Assembly (NCBI GenBank): GCA_964651045.1
Contig: CAZYVD010000058.1
Coordinates: 1 to 18,091 of the forward strand
Origin: CAZYVD01 sp964651045
GTDB taxonomy: Bacteria; Zhuqueibacterota; QNDG01; DSAB01
DNA length: 18,091 nucleotides
Direction of reading: 5' to 3'
Position 1 is the stretch's first letter. Every line of letters begins with the position of its first letter. Shown here piece by piece: positions 1 to 6,959 of this stretch. The notes under the pieces are model-generated. The model was not told where the DNA came from. It worked only from the letters and a program-made list of their open reading frames with translations, and did not search any database. A program made the translations under genes and the position numbers.

Positions 1-70
1 AGATCAATTAACTCTCGATTTGAAATGGACTTGAAAAATGGGGGTCATTCAAATAATAAAATATTTTCAC

Positions 71-99
71 TTGACATGATCATAATATTTTATTATCTT
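71..99 (+). promoter_or_regulatory. Predicted sigma70-type promoter of the M23 peptidase gene
   Basis: A perfect -35 hexamer TTGACA at 71-76 is followed by a 17-nt spacer and a TATCTT -10 at 94-99. It sits in very AT-rich DNA about 60 bases before the ATG at 163. Nothing else recognisable is present in bases 1-162. The spacing and the -35 are good; the -10 matches four of six consensus positions. Confidence 0.55.
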
Positions 100-162
100 A
101 TTTATCATTTTACAACCTACTATTAACTTCAAGCATTTACCACAGATTTATGGGGAGAGAGT

Positions 163-1086
163 ATGCTCGAAGAAAGAGTTCGTATTATATACCTATCTAA
201 AAATAGATCAGACATAAAAGAAATAAGTTTAACATGGAAAAAATTCTGCATCCTATCCCTATTTGTTTTAATGGTTCTAAGTTCGATTATCATATTTTCT
301 ATAAGCGTCTTTACACGCATGTTCCACAACTACAGAATAATATCTCTGGAAAACGACAGGGAAGTACTGCAGAAGGAACTATTAGCAATAAAAGAAGAGG
401 TGGCACAGCTCAATGGACGTCTTGCTAAGGTAGAGACAACAGGCGATGAACTAAGAAATGCTGCGGGTCTACCACCAATAGATAGCGATATGAGAAGAGT
501 GGGCATAGGTGGCCCCGATTATTCTTCTGTCATTCACTTCAGCTATGCATCTGATGAGGTGCGTGCAACAGCAGAGGAGATCAAGCTTGATCTCAACAAG
601 ATGAGGCGGGAAATACAACTCGAAAACAGCCTGCTGAGAGAAGTTGCCCAGAAATTCAAAGAACGTGATGATTTTATCAATCACCTTCCTACCATACGCC
701 CCATAGTAGGAGCAAGAGTAACCAGCCCATTCGGGAATCGTATTGATCCATTGACAAGACAGATAGAAAATCATCTAGGAGTAGATTTTGCAATGCCAAA
801 GGGGACACCTGTCATTGCAACTGCAGACGGTATTGTCGAGTTCGTAAAGAGAACATACATTCCAAACAAAGGTTTTGGTAAATTTGTAATAATAAATCAT
901 GGTAATGGCTACAGAACCTATTACTGTCATCTGTCAAAAATCTATGTAACAAAAGGGGACAAAGTAAAGAGGTGGGATCCGATTGGTGAGGTTGGAACAA
1001 CAGGAAGATCAGAGGGATTTCACCTTCATTATGGAGTCTCATTAAACGGCAAATGGCTGAATCCAGAAGACTTCATTCTTAATTAA
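163..1086 (+). CDS. Membrane-anchored M23 (LytM-type) metallopeptidase
   Basis: Predicted zinc-dependent peptidoglycan endopeptidase of the M23/LytM family, anchored in the inner membrane with the catalytic domain outside the cytoplasm. The 307-residue protein has a short basic cytoplasmic tail, one transmembrane segment at about 28-50, and a coiled-coil-like stretch at about 55-95 with more helix at about 130-170. The LytM domain follows at about 180-305. The active-site set is complete: H204 and D208 (HLGVD) and H289 as zinc ligands, H256 and H287 (HLH) as catalytic histidines. It could therefore be an active enzyme rather than a degenerate EnvC/NlpD-type activator. The architecture (TM, coiled coil, LytM) resembles MepM-like and division-associated peptidases, and also the bactofilin-linked M23 proteins of several Gram-negative phyla. 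No bactofilin gene is visible in the window. A GGGGAGAG ribosome site precedes the ATG. The gene is monocistronic, with its own promoter and terminator. Confidence 0.9.
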   Translation: MLEERVRIIYLSKNRSDIKEISLTWKKFCILSLFVLMVLSSIIIFSISVFTRMFHNYRIISLENDREVLQKELLAIKEEVAQLNGRLAKVETTGDELRNAAGLPPIDSDMRRVGIGGPDYSSVIHFSYASDEVRATAEEIKLDLNKMRREIQLENSLLREVAQKFKERDDFINHLPTIRPIVGARVTSPFGNRIDPLTRQIENHLGVDFAMPKGTPVIATADGIVEFVKRTYIPNKGFGKFVIINHGNGYRTYYCHLSKIYVTKGDKVKRWDPIGEVGTTGRSEGFHLHYGVSLNGKWLNPEDFILN

Positions 1087-1115
1087 CCTTAAGAAAATCT
1101 TGAAAAATCTGAAAT

Positions 1116-1147
1116 CCGCCAGGAAAACATCACTTGGCGGTTTTTTT
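1116..1147 (+). terminator. Rho-independent terminator after the M23 gene
   Basis: Stem CCGCCAGG (1116-1123) pairs with CTTGGCGG (1133-1140), eight pairs including one G-U, around a 9-nt loop. It is followed directly by seven T residues (1141-1147). It lies 30 bases past the stop codon at 1086. On the other strand the stem is followed only by an interrupted T tract, so service to the convergent gene ending at 1280 is possible but weak. The remainder of the gap up to 1279 shows no convincing feature. Confidence 0.9.
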
Positions 1148-1279
1148 ATTGGATCAATCCGATCTTCAACAGTGAAATGTGTAAAATTGGCAACGATTAC
1201 AAGAGCTATAAAATGACAACTTTATAAATCCACACCTCTTAATAACCTGTGGTTGGCATTTTTTTACTTTAACATAAGA

Positions 1280-1834
1280 TTAAGTGAGCAGGGTATTGAA
1301 GAAATTTGTAAGCGATTTAAGCTTCTCTTTATAAGGCGAATTGATACTTGTTCTATATTGAACATTATAGAAATGATTACAGTAGGGTTTACTAAAACAG
1401 ACCCTTACTGCTGGACGGAGAAGGCGGCATAAATAGATGTTGATCAGATTAAACCTTATGTCGAGGTCTATGAAGAGATCAAAAGAGTGAGCAGAGAGTT
1501 CTCTGATCGATTTTGATCTAACTATATTCCATAAATTCTGCCTTGTAACATCAAGAAACTTTATGGGATGATCAAAAAGGCTCTGAAGTTTGTGTTTCTC
1601 AGGTGTGTATCGATCATAACCAAAGTGAATTATCGACAGATTCTTATTGCTAAAAATAGAGTTTATTTCAGAAAGCTCTGCACTGTAGCGGATTGCATCA
1701 TCAAATATTGGATAACAGATGAGTACATCCCGACACTTTTTAAGATTCTCTCTGTAATCAATCGGTCTGTCTCTGAAACCCGGATTTACAAAAAATCTTA
1801 TATAATTTTTTGTTATGGAATGTGTGATTGCCAT
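1280..1834 (-). CDS. Short conserved hypothetical, heptosyltransferase (GT9)-like N-domain
   Basis: A 184-residue cytoplasmic protein that I do not assign to a characterised family. It has alternating beta/alpha segments of Rossmann type: DVLICYPIF at about 36-44, a central IIHFG strand, then FDLFIDLDIRFNL followed by a basic helix. This layout resembles the N-terminal half of GT9 heptosyltransferases and the small DUF6913-like proteins of Bacteroidota. GT9 enzymes are normally about 330-380 residues, so the C-terminal donor-binding half is absent and transferase activity is doubtful. The ribosome site before the ATG at 1834 is weak (AGGCG, too far upstream). It lies 73 bases downstream of the RNase R gene on the same strand and is probably the last gene of that operon. 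It could be a real small protein or a decayed glycosyltransferase. Confidence 0.55.
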   Translation of the reverse strand: MAITHSITKNYIRFFVNPGFRDRPIDYRENLKKCRDVLICYPIFDDAIRYSAELSEINSIFSNKNLSIIHFGYDRYTPEKHKLQSLFDHPIKFLDVTRQNLWNIVRSKSIRELSAHSFDLFIDLDIRFNLINIYLCRLLRPAVRVCFSKPYCNHFYNVQYRTSINSPYKEKLKSLTNFFNTLLT

Positions 1835-1907
1835 GCTAATTCAATCGCCTGTTAGTTTCAATCAATATAGTAATTATTATAAATCTAATCAACCGAAATT
1901 TTCAGGG

Positions 1908-4064
1908 TCAAATTAGAAGAAAATCTATCTTTCTTATCTCCTTCACAACTCTAACCACTCTGACTCTGACAGGGTCCCCAAGTTTGAAAACTCTTCCACT
2001 CCTGTGTCCGGTCAGCGTATATGTTTCCTGGTTAAAAATATATCTGTCATCATTTATCGTGTCGATATGAACAAGTCCCTCAACAAGGTACTCTGGAATT
2101 TCTACAAATATTCCAAAACCTGTGACACCTGAAATTATGCCTTCGAATATATCTCCTATATGTCTTTCCATAAATTCGACCTGTTTTATCCTGATCGATT
2201 CCCTTTCTGCCTCCTGGGCTCTTATCTCCATTGAAGTAGATATCTCGCAAATACTCGACAGCTTGCAAGGAAGATGAAATCTTTCTGGCTGCTCCTGCAA
2301 ATAATTCTTGAGGAGTCTGTGGACCACAAGATCGGGATAACGTCTTATTGGAGAAGTGAAGTGAGTGTAACTCTTAAATGCCAGTCCAAAATGACCGCTA
2401 TTTTTTGTTGAATAGACAGCCTTCATCATGGTACGCAGGGCAACATCCTCAATAACAATCTCATGCTTTGTACCCTTTACCCTGTCGAGAAATGCCTGAA
2501 ACCTCTTTGGCGTGACCCTCCTCCCGGGTTCAAAAGAGTATCCCATTGCTCTCACAAACCTAACAAAAGAGTTGAGCTTCTCCTCCGAAGGCCTCTCGTG
2601 GACTCTGTATATAAAGGGATACTTTCTTCCTCTCTCCTCTCTCAGGCGTCCTATGTGTTCTGCAACTATTTTATTGGCAAGCAGCATAAAATTCTCGATG
2701 ATCTCATGGCTCTCAAAATGTTCTCTTATTCCCAATCGCACGGCAACCCCATTCCTATCAAGCTCGACATATGGTTCCGGCAGATAAAAATCAATGGATC
2801 CTGCACTATTCCATTTCTCTTTCAGTTTTCTGCTCAAATGAGCCATCATGATCAGCACATCACAAAATTTCTCCTCACGATCTCTACCAGAAGAATGCGA
2901 CTCTTTTACACTGCCTCTTTCATTACCATCTCTGCTCGAGTTTATCAGTTCCTGAACCTCTCCATATTCAAAACGTCTTCTACTTCTTATGACCGATTCT
3001 CTGATACTGTAATCCTTCAAACTACCATCCGGAGAAATTTCTATTAGCACACTTACGGTCAATCTATCTTCATCAGGCCTCAGACTGCAAATCGTATTCG
3101 ACAACCTCTCTGGAAGCATTGGAATTACCCTATCTACAAGATAGATACTCGTTCCCCTTCTTAGGGCCTCTCTATCTATTGCCGAACCAGGCTCAACAAA
3201 ATAGCTCACATCGGCAATGTGAACACCAAGCAAAAAGTTTCCATTTTTTAATCTCTCCAGTGAAACCGCATCATCAAAATCCTTTGCATCAGGGGGGTCT
3301 ATTGTAAATGTTAGAGTGCTGCGAAGATCGATACGATTCTTAAGAGCAGACTCTGGAACAGGATCAACAAATGATTCGGCTTCGTTTAAAACACTATCTG
3401 AAAAACGATCAGGAAGATCAAAATTGTGGATAATAGAGAGAACATCCACACCTCTCTCCTCTGGATAACCAAGCACCCTAACAATTCTGCCTCGAGGTTC
3501 GATCCGAGAATCCCCCCAGTTTTCAATCTCAATAACAACCTTCTGTCCGTTGCTCGCATCACATCTTTTATCCTTATGAACATATATTCTCCTGAACGTC
3601 TTTACCTGATCAGGAACAACATAAAAAGAGGACCTGCTTTCATGAAAAGTTCCAACGATCCTCCTGTTCCCCCGTTCAAGGATCTCGACAACCCTTCCTT
3701 CCTGAAGCCTTCCACTCCCTTTTTTAAAGAGTACTACCCTTACCCGATCATTATGTGATACATTTCCCATATTTTTCTGACCAATAAATACATCCTCTTC
3801 ACCATCATCCCTCCTCAGAAAGCCATATCCCTGTGCCTTAATATGAATAATACCTGAAACCTCATTCTGCTTTTGATACTTTCCGTACTTGTTTCCCTTG
3901 TGGCGCAATATCGATCCCTCCTCAGCCATCTTTCTAAGAAGTGCTTTAAAATCCTGATAATCTTTATTTTTCACACCCAGATATCTGGCCAGCCTTCTGC
4001 TTTTATAGATTTGACTCGGATTGTTGTCTAAAAAATCGATAATTCTGTTCTTATAATCTTTCAT
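1908..4064 (-). CDS. rnr: Ribonuclease R (RNase II/R family 3'-5' exoribonuclease)
   Basis: Processive 3'-to-5' exoribonuclease that degrades structured RNA in the cytoplasm. From the chosen start it has 718 residues. An N-terminal winged-helix-like region (about 1-65) is followed by cold-shock/OB domains (GIIHIKAQGYGFLRR and the following 150 residues). The RNB catalytic domain carries the diagnostic motif DPPDAKDFDDA (about 256-266), whose aspartates bind magnesium, and later RRYPDLVVHR. An S1 domain (about 636-718) closes the protein; the lysine-rich C-terminal tail of the E. coli enzyme is missing. I chose the ATG at 4064 because MKDYKNRIIDFL matches the usual family N-terminus. An in-frame ATG at 4097 overlaps the previous stop (ATGGTAG) with AGGATG just before it, and would add 11 residues. 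The gene lies directly behind the PLP enzyme gene and is probably co-transcribed. Confidence 0.93.
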   Translation of the reverse strand: MKDYKNRIIDFLDNNPSQIYKSRRLARYLGVKNKDYQDFKALLRKMAEEGSILRHKGNKYGKYQKQNEVSGIIHIKAQGYGFLRRDDGEEDVFIGQKNMGNVSHNDRVRVVLFKKGSGRLQEGRVVEILERGNRRIVGTFHESRSSFYVVPDQVKTFRRIYVHKDKRCDASNGQKVVIEIENWGDSRIEPRGRIVRVLGYPEERGVDVLSIIHNFDLPDRFSDSVLNEAESFVDPVPESALKNRIDLRSTLTFTIDPPDAKDFDDAVSLERLKNGNFLLGVHIADVSYFVEPGSAIDREALRRGTSIYLVDRVIPMLPERLSNTICSLRPDEDRLTVSVLIEISPDGSLKDYSIRESVIRSRRRFEYGEVQELINSSRDGNERGSVKESHSSGRDREEKFCDVLIMMAHLSRKLKEKWNSAGSIDFYLPEPYVELDRNGVAVRLGIREHFESHEIIENFMLLANKIVAEHIGRLREERGRKYPFIYRVHERPSEEKLNSFVRFVRAMGYSFEPGRRVTPKRFQAFLDRVKGTKHEIVIEDVALRTMMKAVYSTKNSGHFGLAFKSYTHFTSPIRRYPDLVVHRLLKNYLQEQPERFHLPCKLSSICEISTSMEIRAQEAERESIRIKQVEFMERHIGDIFEGIISGVTGFGIFVEIPEYLVEGLVHIDTINDDRYIFNQETYTLTGHRSGRVFKLGDPVRVRVVRVVKEIRKIDFLLI

Positions 4065-4090
4065 ACAAATTATACCCAATAAGAATTTCT

Positions 4091-5224
4091 CTACCATCCA
4101 TTCATCCTGTGCCACACACAAACCACCTCTGTTGATCCGTCAACAACATAATAGCGATCGTGCATGGCAGATGTTGCACACGCATGGTTTGGCAGTATGC
4201 GGAGCATTGTACCAACTGGAAACATCTCTAGAATCGATTTGTCACTGCTGCTACTTCCTATTATGCCGTGTTCCTGATTTGCAGAATATACAATCATATC
4301 ATCCAATGGTTTTCCTTCAATGCTGCAAACCAGACCATAACCTCTATCTACTCTCTGTGATGATGTTCCTCTGTCCCGTGAAAGCGACATCCACCCTCCG
4401 TCTGTTATTATCCAGCCCCTAACTTTTTGATGACCTATAACAGAGACAAGAACTGAGATAGCAATATCCTCTATCCTGCAGACACCAAGACCTGCCATGA
4501 ATAGATCGTAAAAAACAAAAACCCCGGCTCGCACCTCTGTTACTCCCTCAAGATCATCAACAAACTTTGCAGTAGGTGTTGAACCAACACTTACCACAGG
4601 ACAGGCAAAACCCTCCCTTCTCAAACTCTCTGCACACCTCACAGCCGTATCTCGCTCAACTCCTGCCAATCTTTTAATACACCCAATGCTTCGACAATTG
4701 TACGACTCACCAGCATGGGTTACGATCCCCCTCAGCTCAACACCCTTTTTTCTTGATATCAGATTTGCAATATCAATCAGTAGTGGATCGTTTGAAGATA
4801 TACCAGATCGGTGGCCGTCACAATCGATCTCAATGAGAACAGGTATAGTAATCGAAAATTGCTGAGCCGCAGCAGCCACAAATTCTACCTGCTCAATGGA
4901 ATCGAGTATAAGCGTAAGTCCGGCACCCCTATTAATCAGATCTGCAACTCGTCTCAGCTTTACCGGAGCGATTCCCACACCATAAACAATATCTCTTATA
5001 CCATGATTAAAAAAGTACTCCGCCTCCTTCATGGTTGAAACCATTATTCCGCTCCCTTCTCGCATCAGGGCCATTGTTGTTAGCTCTATATTTTTCACTG
5101 TTTTTACATGAGGTCGAAAATCAACTGCAAGGGATCTTATGTGTTGGTGGAAATGTTCGATGTTCTTTTTCACCTTTGCCAGATCCAATACGAGACAGGG
5201 AGTCTCAAGTTCTCTGAGATTCAT
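4091..5224 (-). CDS. D-threonine aldolase / D-serine dehydratase-like PLP enzyme
   Basis: Fold-type III PLP enzyme (alanine racemase-like barrel plus the D-serine dehydratase-like C-terminal domain), 377 residues, typical family length. The PLP lysine is probably K41 in RPHVKT; the barrel continues through EIDCDGHRSG (132-141) and THAGESY (169-175). Near the C-terminus the metal-binding pair H347 and C349 (PNHAC) matches the zinc/manganese site of the DSD1 and D-threonine aldolase group. Family members either dehydrate D-serine/D-threonine to keto acid and ammonia or cleave D-threonine to glycine and acetaldehyde; sequence alone does not decide. The start ATG overlaps the stop of the RidA-family gene by one base (TAATG), indicating translational coupling. 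RidA as partner favours the dehydratase, because only that reaction releases an enamine. This is an inference. Confidence 0.85.
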   Translation of the reverse strand: MNLRELETPCLVLDLAKVKKNIEHFHQHIRSLAVDFRPHVKTVKNIELTTMALMREGSGIMVSTMKEAEYFFNHGIRDIVYGVGIAPVKLRRVADLINRGAGLTLILDSIEQVEFVAAAAQQFSITIPVLIEIDCDGHRSGISSNDPLLIDIANLISRKKGVELRGIVTHAGESYNCRSIGCIKRLAGVERDTAVRCAESLRREGFACPVVSVGSTPTAKFVDDLEGVTEVRAGVFVFYDLFMAGLGVCRIEDIAISVLVSVIGHQKVRGWIITDGGWMSLSRDRGTSSQRVDRGYGLVCSIEGKPLDDMIVYSANQEHGIIGSSSSDKSILEMFPVGTMLRILPNHACATSAMHDRYYVVDGSTEVVCVWHRMNGW

Positions 5225-5625
5225 TACCCTCTCCTCTTTGAGGAATCGGTTCCGATAAATGCTATTGCATCAATTTCTACCTTAAAACCATAGTGAAGCC
5301 TTCGAGTAGGTACAACACTTCTGGCCGGATGATGCTCACCAAAAAATCGGGCATAAACAGCATTTACCCTCCCCCAGGCTTCGATGTCCGAAATGTAGAT
5401 AGTTACTTTTAAGACACGATCTTTCCCACTTCCAGCATCAATAAGAATAGCATTAAGATTTTCCAGCACCTGTTCTGTCTGCTCCTCAATAGTGGCCATC
5501 TCAACCTTTTCTCCATCGGGTCTGATAGGGAGCTGACCCGAAACATAAACTATTCCCTGATGTTCTATTGCCTGAGAATAGTGTCCGCTCGGTCGAGGTG
5601 CCCGACTCGTTGAAATTTTTTTCAT
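5224..5625 (-). CDS. ridA: RidA family reactive enamine/imine deaminase
   Basis: RidA/YjgF/UK114-type protein of 133 residues, the usual length for a trimer-forming cytoplasmic enzyme. It hydrolyses enamine/imine intermediates such as 2-aminoacrylate released by PLP dehydratases, protecting other PLP enzymes. Residues expected at the active site are present: Y16 in GHYSQA, the key arginine R102 in PARSV (equivalent to R105 in E. coli), and E117 in VEIDAIA. The ATG at 5625 is preferred over the TTG at 5640 because GAGGGGA stands at the right distance before it. It follows the lipoprotein gene by 11 bases, and its TAA overlaps the ATG of the next gene. Confidence 0.93.
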   Translation of the reverse strand: MKKISTSRAPRPSGHYSQAIEHQGIVYVSGQLPIRPDGEKVEMATIEEQTEQVLENLNAILIDAGSGKDRVLKVTIYISDIEAWGRVNAVYARFFGEHHPARSVVPTRRLHYGFKVEIDAIAFIGTDSSKRRG

Positions 5626-5631
5626 GACATA

Positions 5632-5638
5632 TCCCCTC
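5632..5638 (-). promoter_or_regulatory. Ribosome binding site fixing the RidA start
   Basis: GAGGGGA on the minus strand lies six bases before the ATG at 5625 and overlaps the end of the preceding lipoprotein gene. It rules in the ATG over the upstream in-frame TTG at 5640, which has no comparable site. Confidence 0.65.
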
Positions 5639-6845
5639 AATTTTGAAAGACCAACCCGATCTCCTTCAAACCAACCCCCAATATCTTCTCTGCAATTTGA
5701 TTAAGTTTCTCCTCTCTTCCTTCAAAATGGTAGGTTGTATGTGTGTGCTTTATCTCCTCACCCACTCTAAGCTCCCTTGAACAAGAAGAAGACTCCAGCT
5801 CATAAAAAGGACCAAGCTGGTTTCCGCTTTCATCGATCGGGCCATCATTATAGGAATTAATTGCATCACCTCTGTATGGATGTTCCTGATACTTCCACAG
5901 CGAATTAACATAAGTGGTGTCTCCACTCAATGAGTACTGTATAACTGTCAAAATTTTTCTCTCCGAATCATAACTCCCAAAAAATGGAAGACAATTCTCT
6001 GGTTTAACCCCGATTTTACATCTGTATTTCCCATCACCCCTGAAAAATATTGTTTGACCCTTTACCTTTAATCTGTCTTCGCCTATCTTACCAAAATATT
6101 CGGTATTTAACTTTAAACAGCCTCTATAGGGAATTACCACTGTTGTATTATCAGATGGCCTGAACATTCCAAGAATCCAGATAGAGAGCAATCCTGTTCT
6201 TTTTGACCAGTCCGACTCACCGATATTTTTTATTCCATTTTTTGTCTGAAAAGCAACACAAGAGATATCATCACCCAGGGAGATTTGTAGATTTTTTTCG
6301 ATATCTCTGTTTGAAAGAAGCAATACTTCTCTTGTAACCTCAATGTTAAATTCAGTATCCTGATAATTTACAAGCCTTATCTTTTTATTAAATAGTGCAG
6401 AGGTATCTGTGTATTCTATGAGCTCAAAAGGTTCAGTATCAATTGCGCTTGGCGTATACCAATTTTTAAAATCAAAACTGGTGCCCTTTTTAAAAAATAT
6501 AGAGAATTGGCCTCCTTCAGGCCCGAGCCAGAATCTGTCCTCTCCTCCAAAAACATTGATGTGAGGCTGAATTTTACCAGAAGAGATCAAGTCATAATTT
6601 ATCCATCCATAACTGTTTCCACTTAATCCATTGGATGTACTCGTCATTACCCTTCCTTGATAATCACCCACAAGAATTACTTGGCATCTATCACTGTTCC
6701 TCTTCAATACTGTTATTCTTTTATACTTTTTTAAAAAATCAAGATCATAGCCAAAGCTCCCCTTTTTATACGGAGAACTGCAGCCCGATATAATAATCAA
6801 GCAGATGATTCCAGTCAGAGTATTTGTTAATAATGAATTATTCAT
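5637..6845 (-). CDS. DUF6786-like lipoprotein, galactose-mutarotase-like
   Basis: Predicted exported lipoprotein of 402 residues. A hydrophobic signal (about 10-20) ends in the lipobox ISGC with the lipidated cysteine at residue 22. The rest is beta-rich, with GGEDRFWLGPEGGQFS at about 100-115, which I recall as the hallmark of the DUF6786 family of Bacteroidota and Planctomycetota. The fold is probably the beta-sandwich of aldose-1-epimerases and carbohydrate-binding mutarotase-like proteins. No enzyme activity is established and I do not claim one. Ribosome site AGGAGA is well placed before the ATG. It begins the run that continues into RidA, the PLP enzyme and RNase R. Why a surface sugar-fold lipoprotein would be co-transcribed with amino-acid enzymes is unclear. 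The family call is from memory. Confidence 0.75.
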   Translation of the reverse strand: MNNSLLTNTLTGIICLIIISGCSSPYKKGSFGYDLDFLKKYKRITVLKRNSDRCQVILVGDYQGRVMTSTSNGLSGNSYGWINYDLISSGKIQPHINVFGGEDRFWLGPEGGQFSIFFKKGTSFDFKNWYTPSAIDTEPFELIEYTDTSALFNKKIRLVNYQDTEFNIEVTREVLLLSNRDIEKNLQISLGDDISCVAFQTKNGIKNIGESDWSKRTGLLSIWILGMFRPSDNTTVVIPYRGCLKLNTEYFGKIGEDRLKVKGQTIFFRGDGKYRCKIGVKPENCLPFFGSYDSERKILTVIQYSLSGDTTYVNSLWKYQEHPYRGDAINSYNDGPIDESGNQLGPFYELESSSCSRELRVGEEIKHTHTTYHFEGREEKLNQIAEKILGVGLKEIGLVFQN

Positions 6846-6871
6846 TGTGTTTCTCCTTCTGATTTTGATTT

Positions 6872-6901
6872 CTATCTATCTCACATTCATCGAATAGATA
6901 G
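6872..6901. repeat. Inverted repeat upstream of the DUF6786-like gene
   Basis: CTATCTAT (6872-6879) and its exact complement ATAGATAG (6894-6901) are separated by 14 bases, in the 114-base gap before the lipoprotein gene that starts at 6845. No T tract follows on either strand, so it is not an evident terminator. It may be a transcription-factor operator or a 5' leader hairpin. The rest of the gap shows only the lipoprotein gene's ribosome site. Confidence 0.4.
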
Positions 6902-6959
6902 CTTAAGAGACAAACGCCTGTGATTAACTGTCAATCTTCTAAATGACCAATACTTCCAA

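Noticed and set aside
1200..1262. Possible terminator hairpins (CCACA/TGTGG and TATAAA/TTTATA) near the end of the gene at 1280
   Set aside because: Five- and six-bp stems with long loops or pure A/T pairing are expected by chance in this AT-rich spacer.
2463..3047. Plus-strand open frame of 194 codons inside rnr
   Set aside because: It lies opposite the RNB domain of RNase R and has no recognisable motifs; it is a shadow frame.
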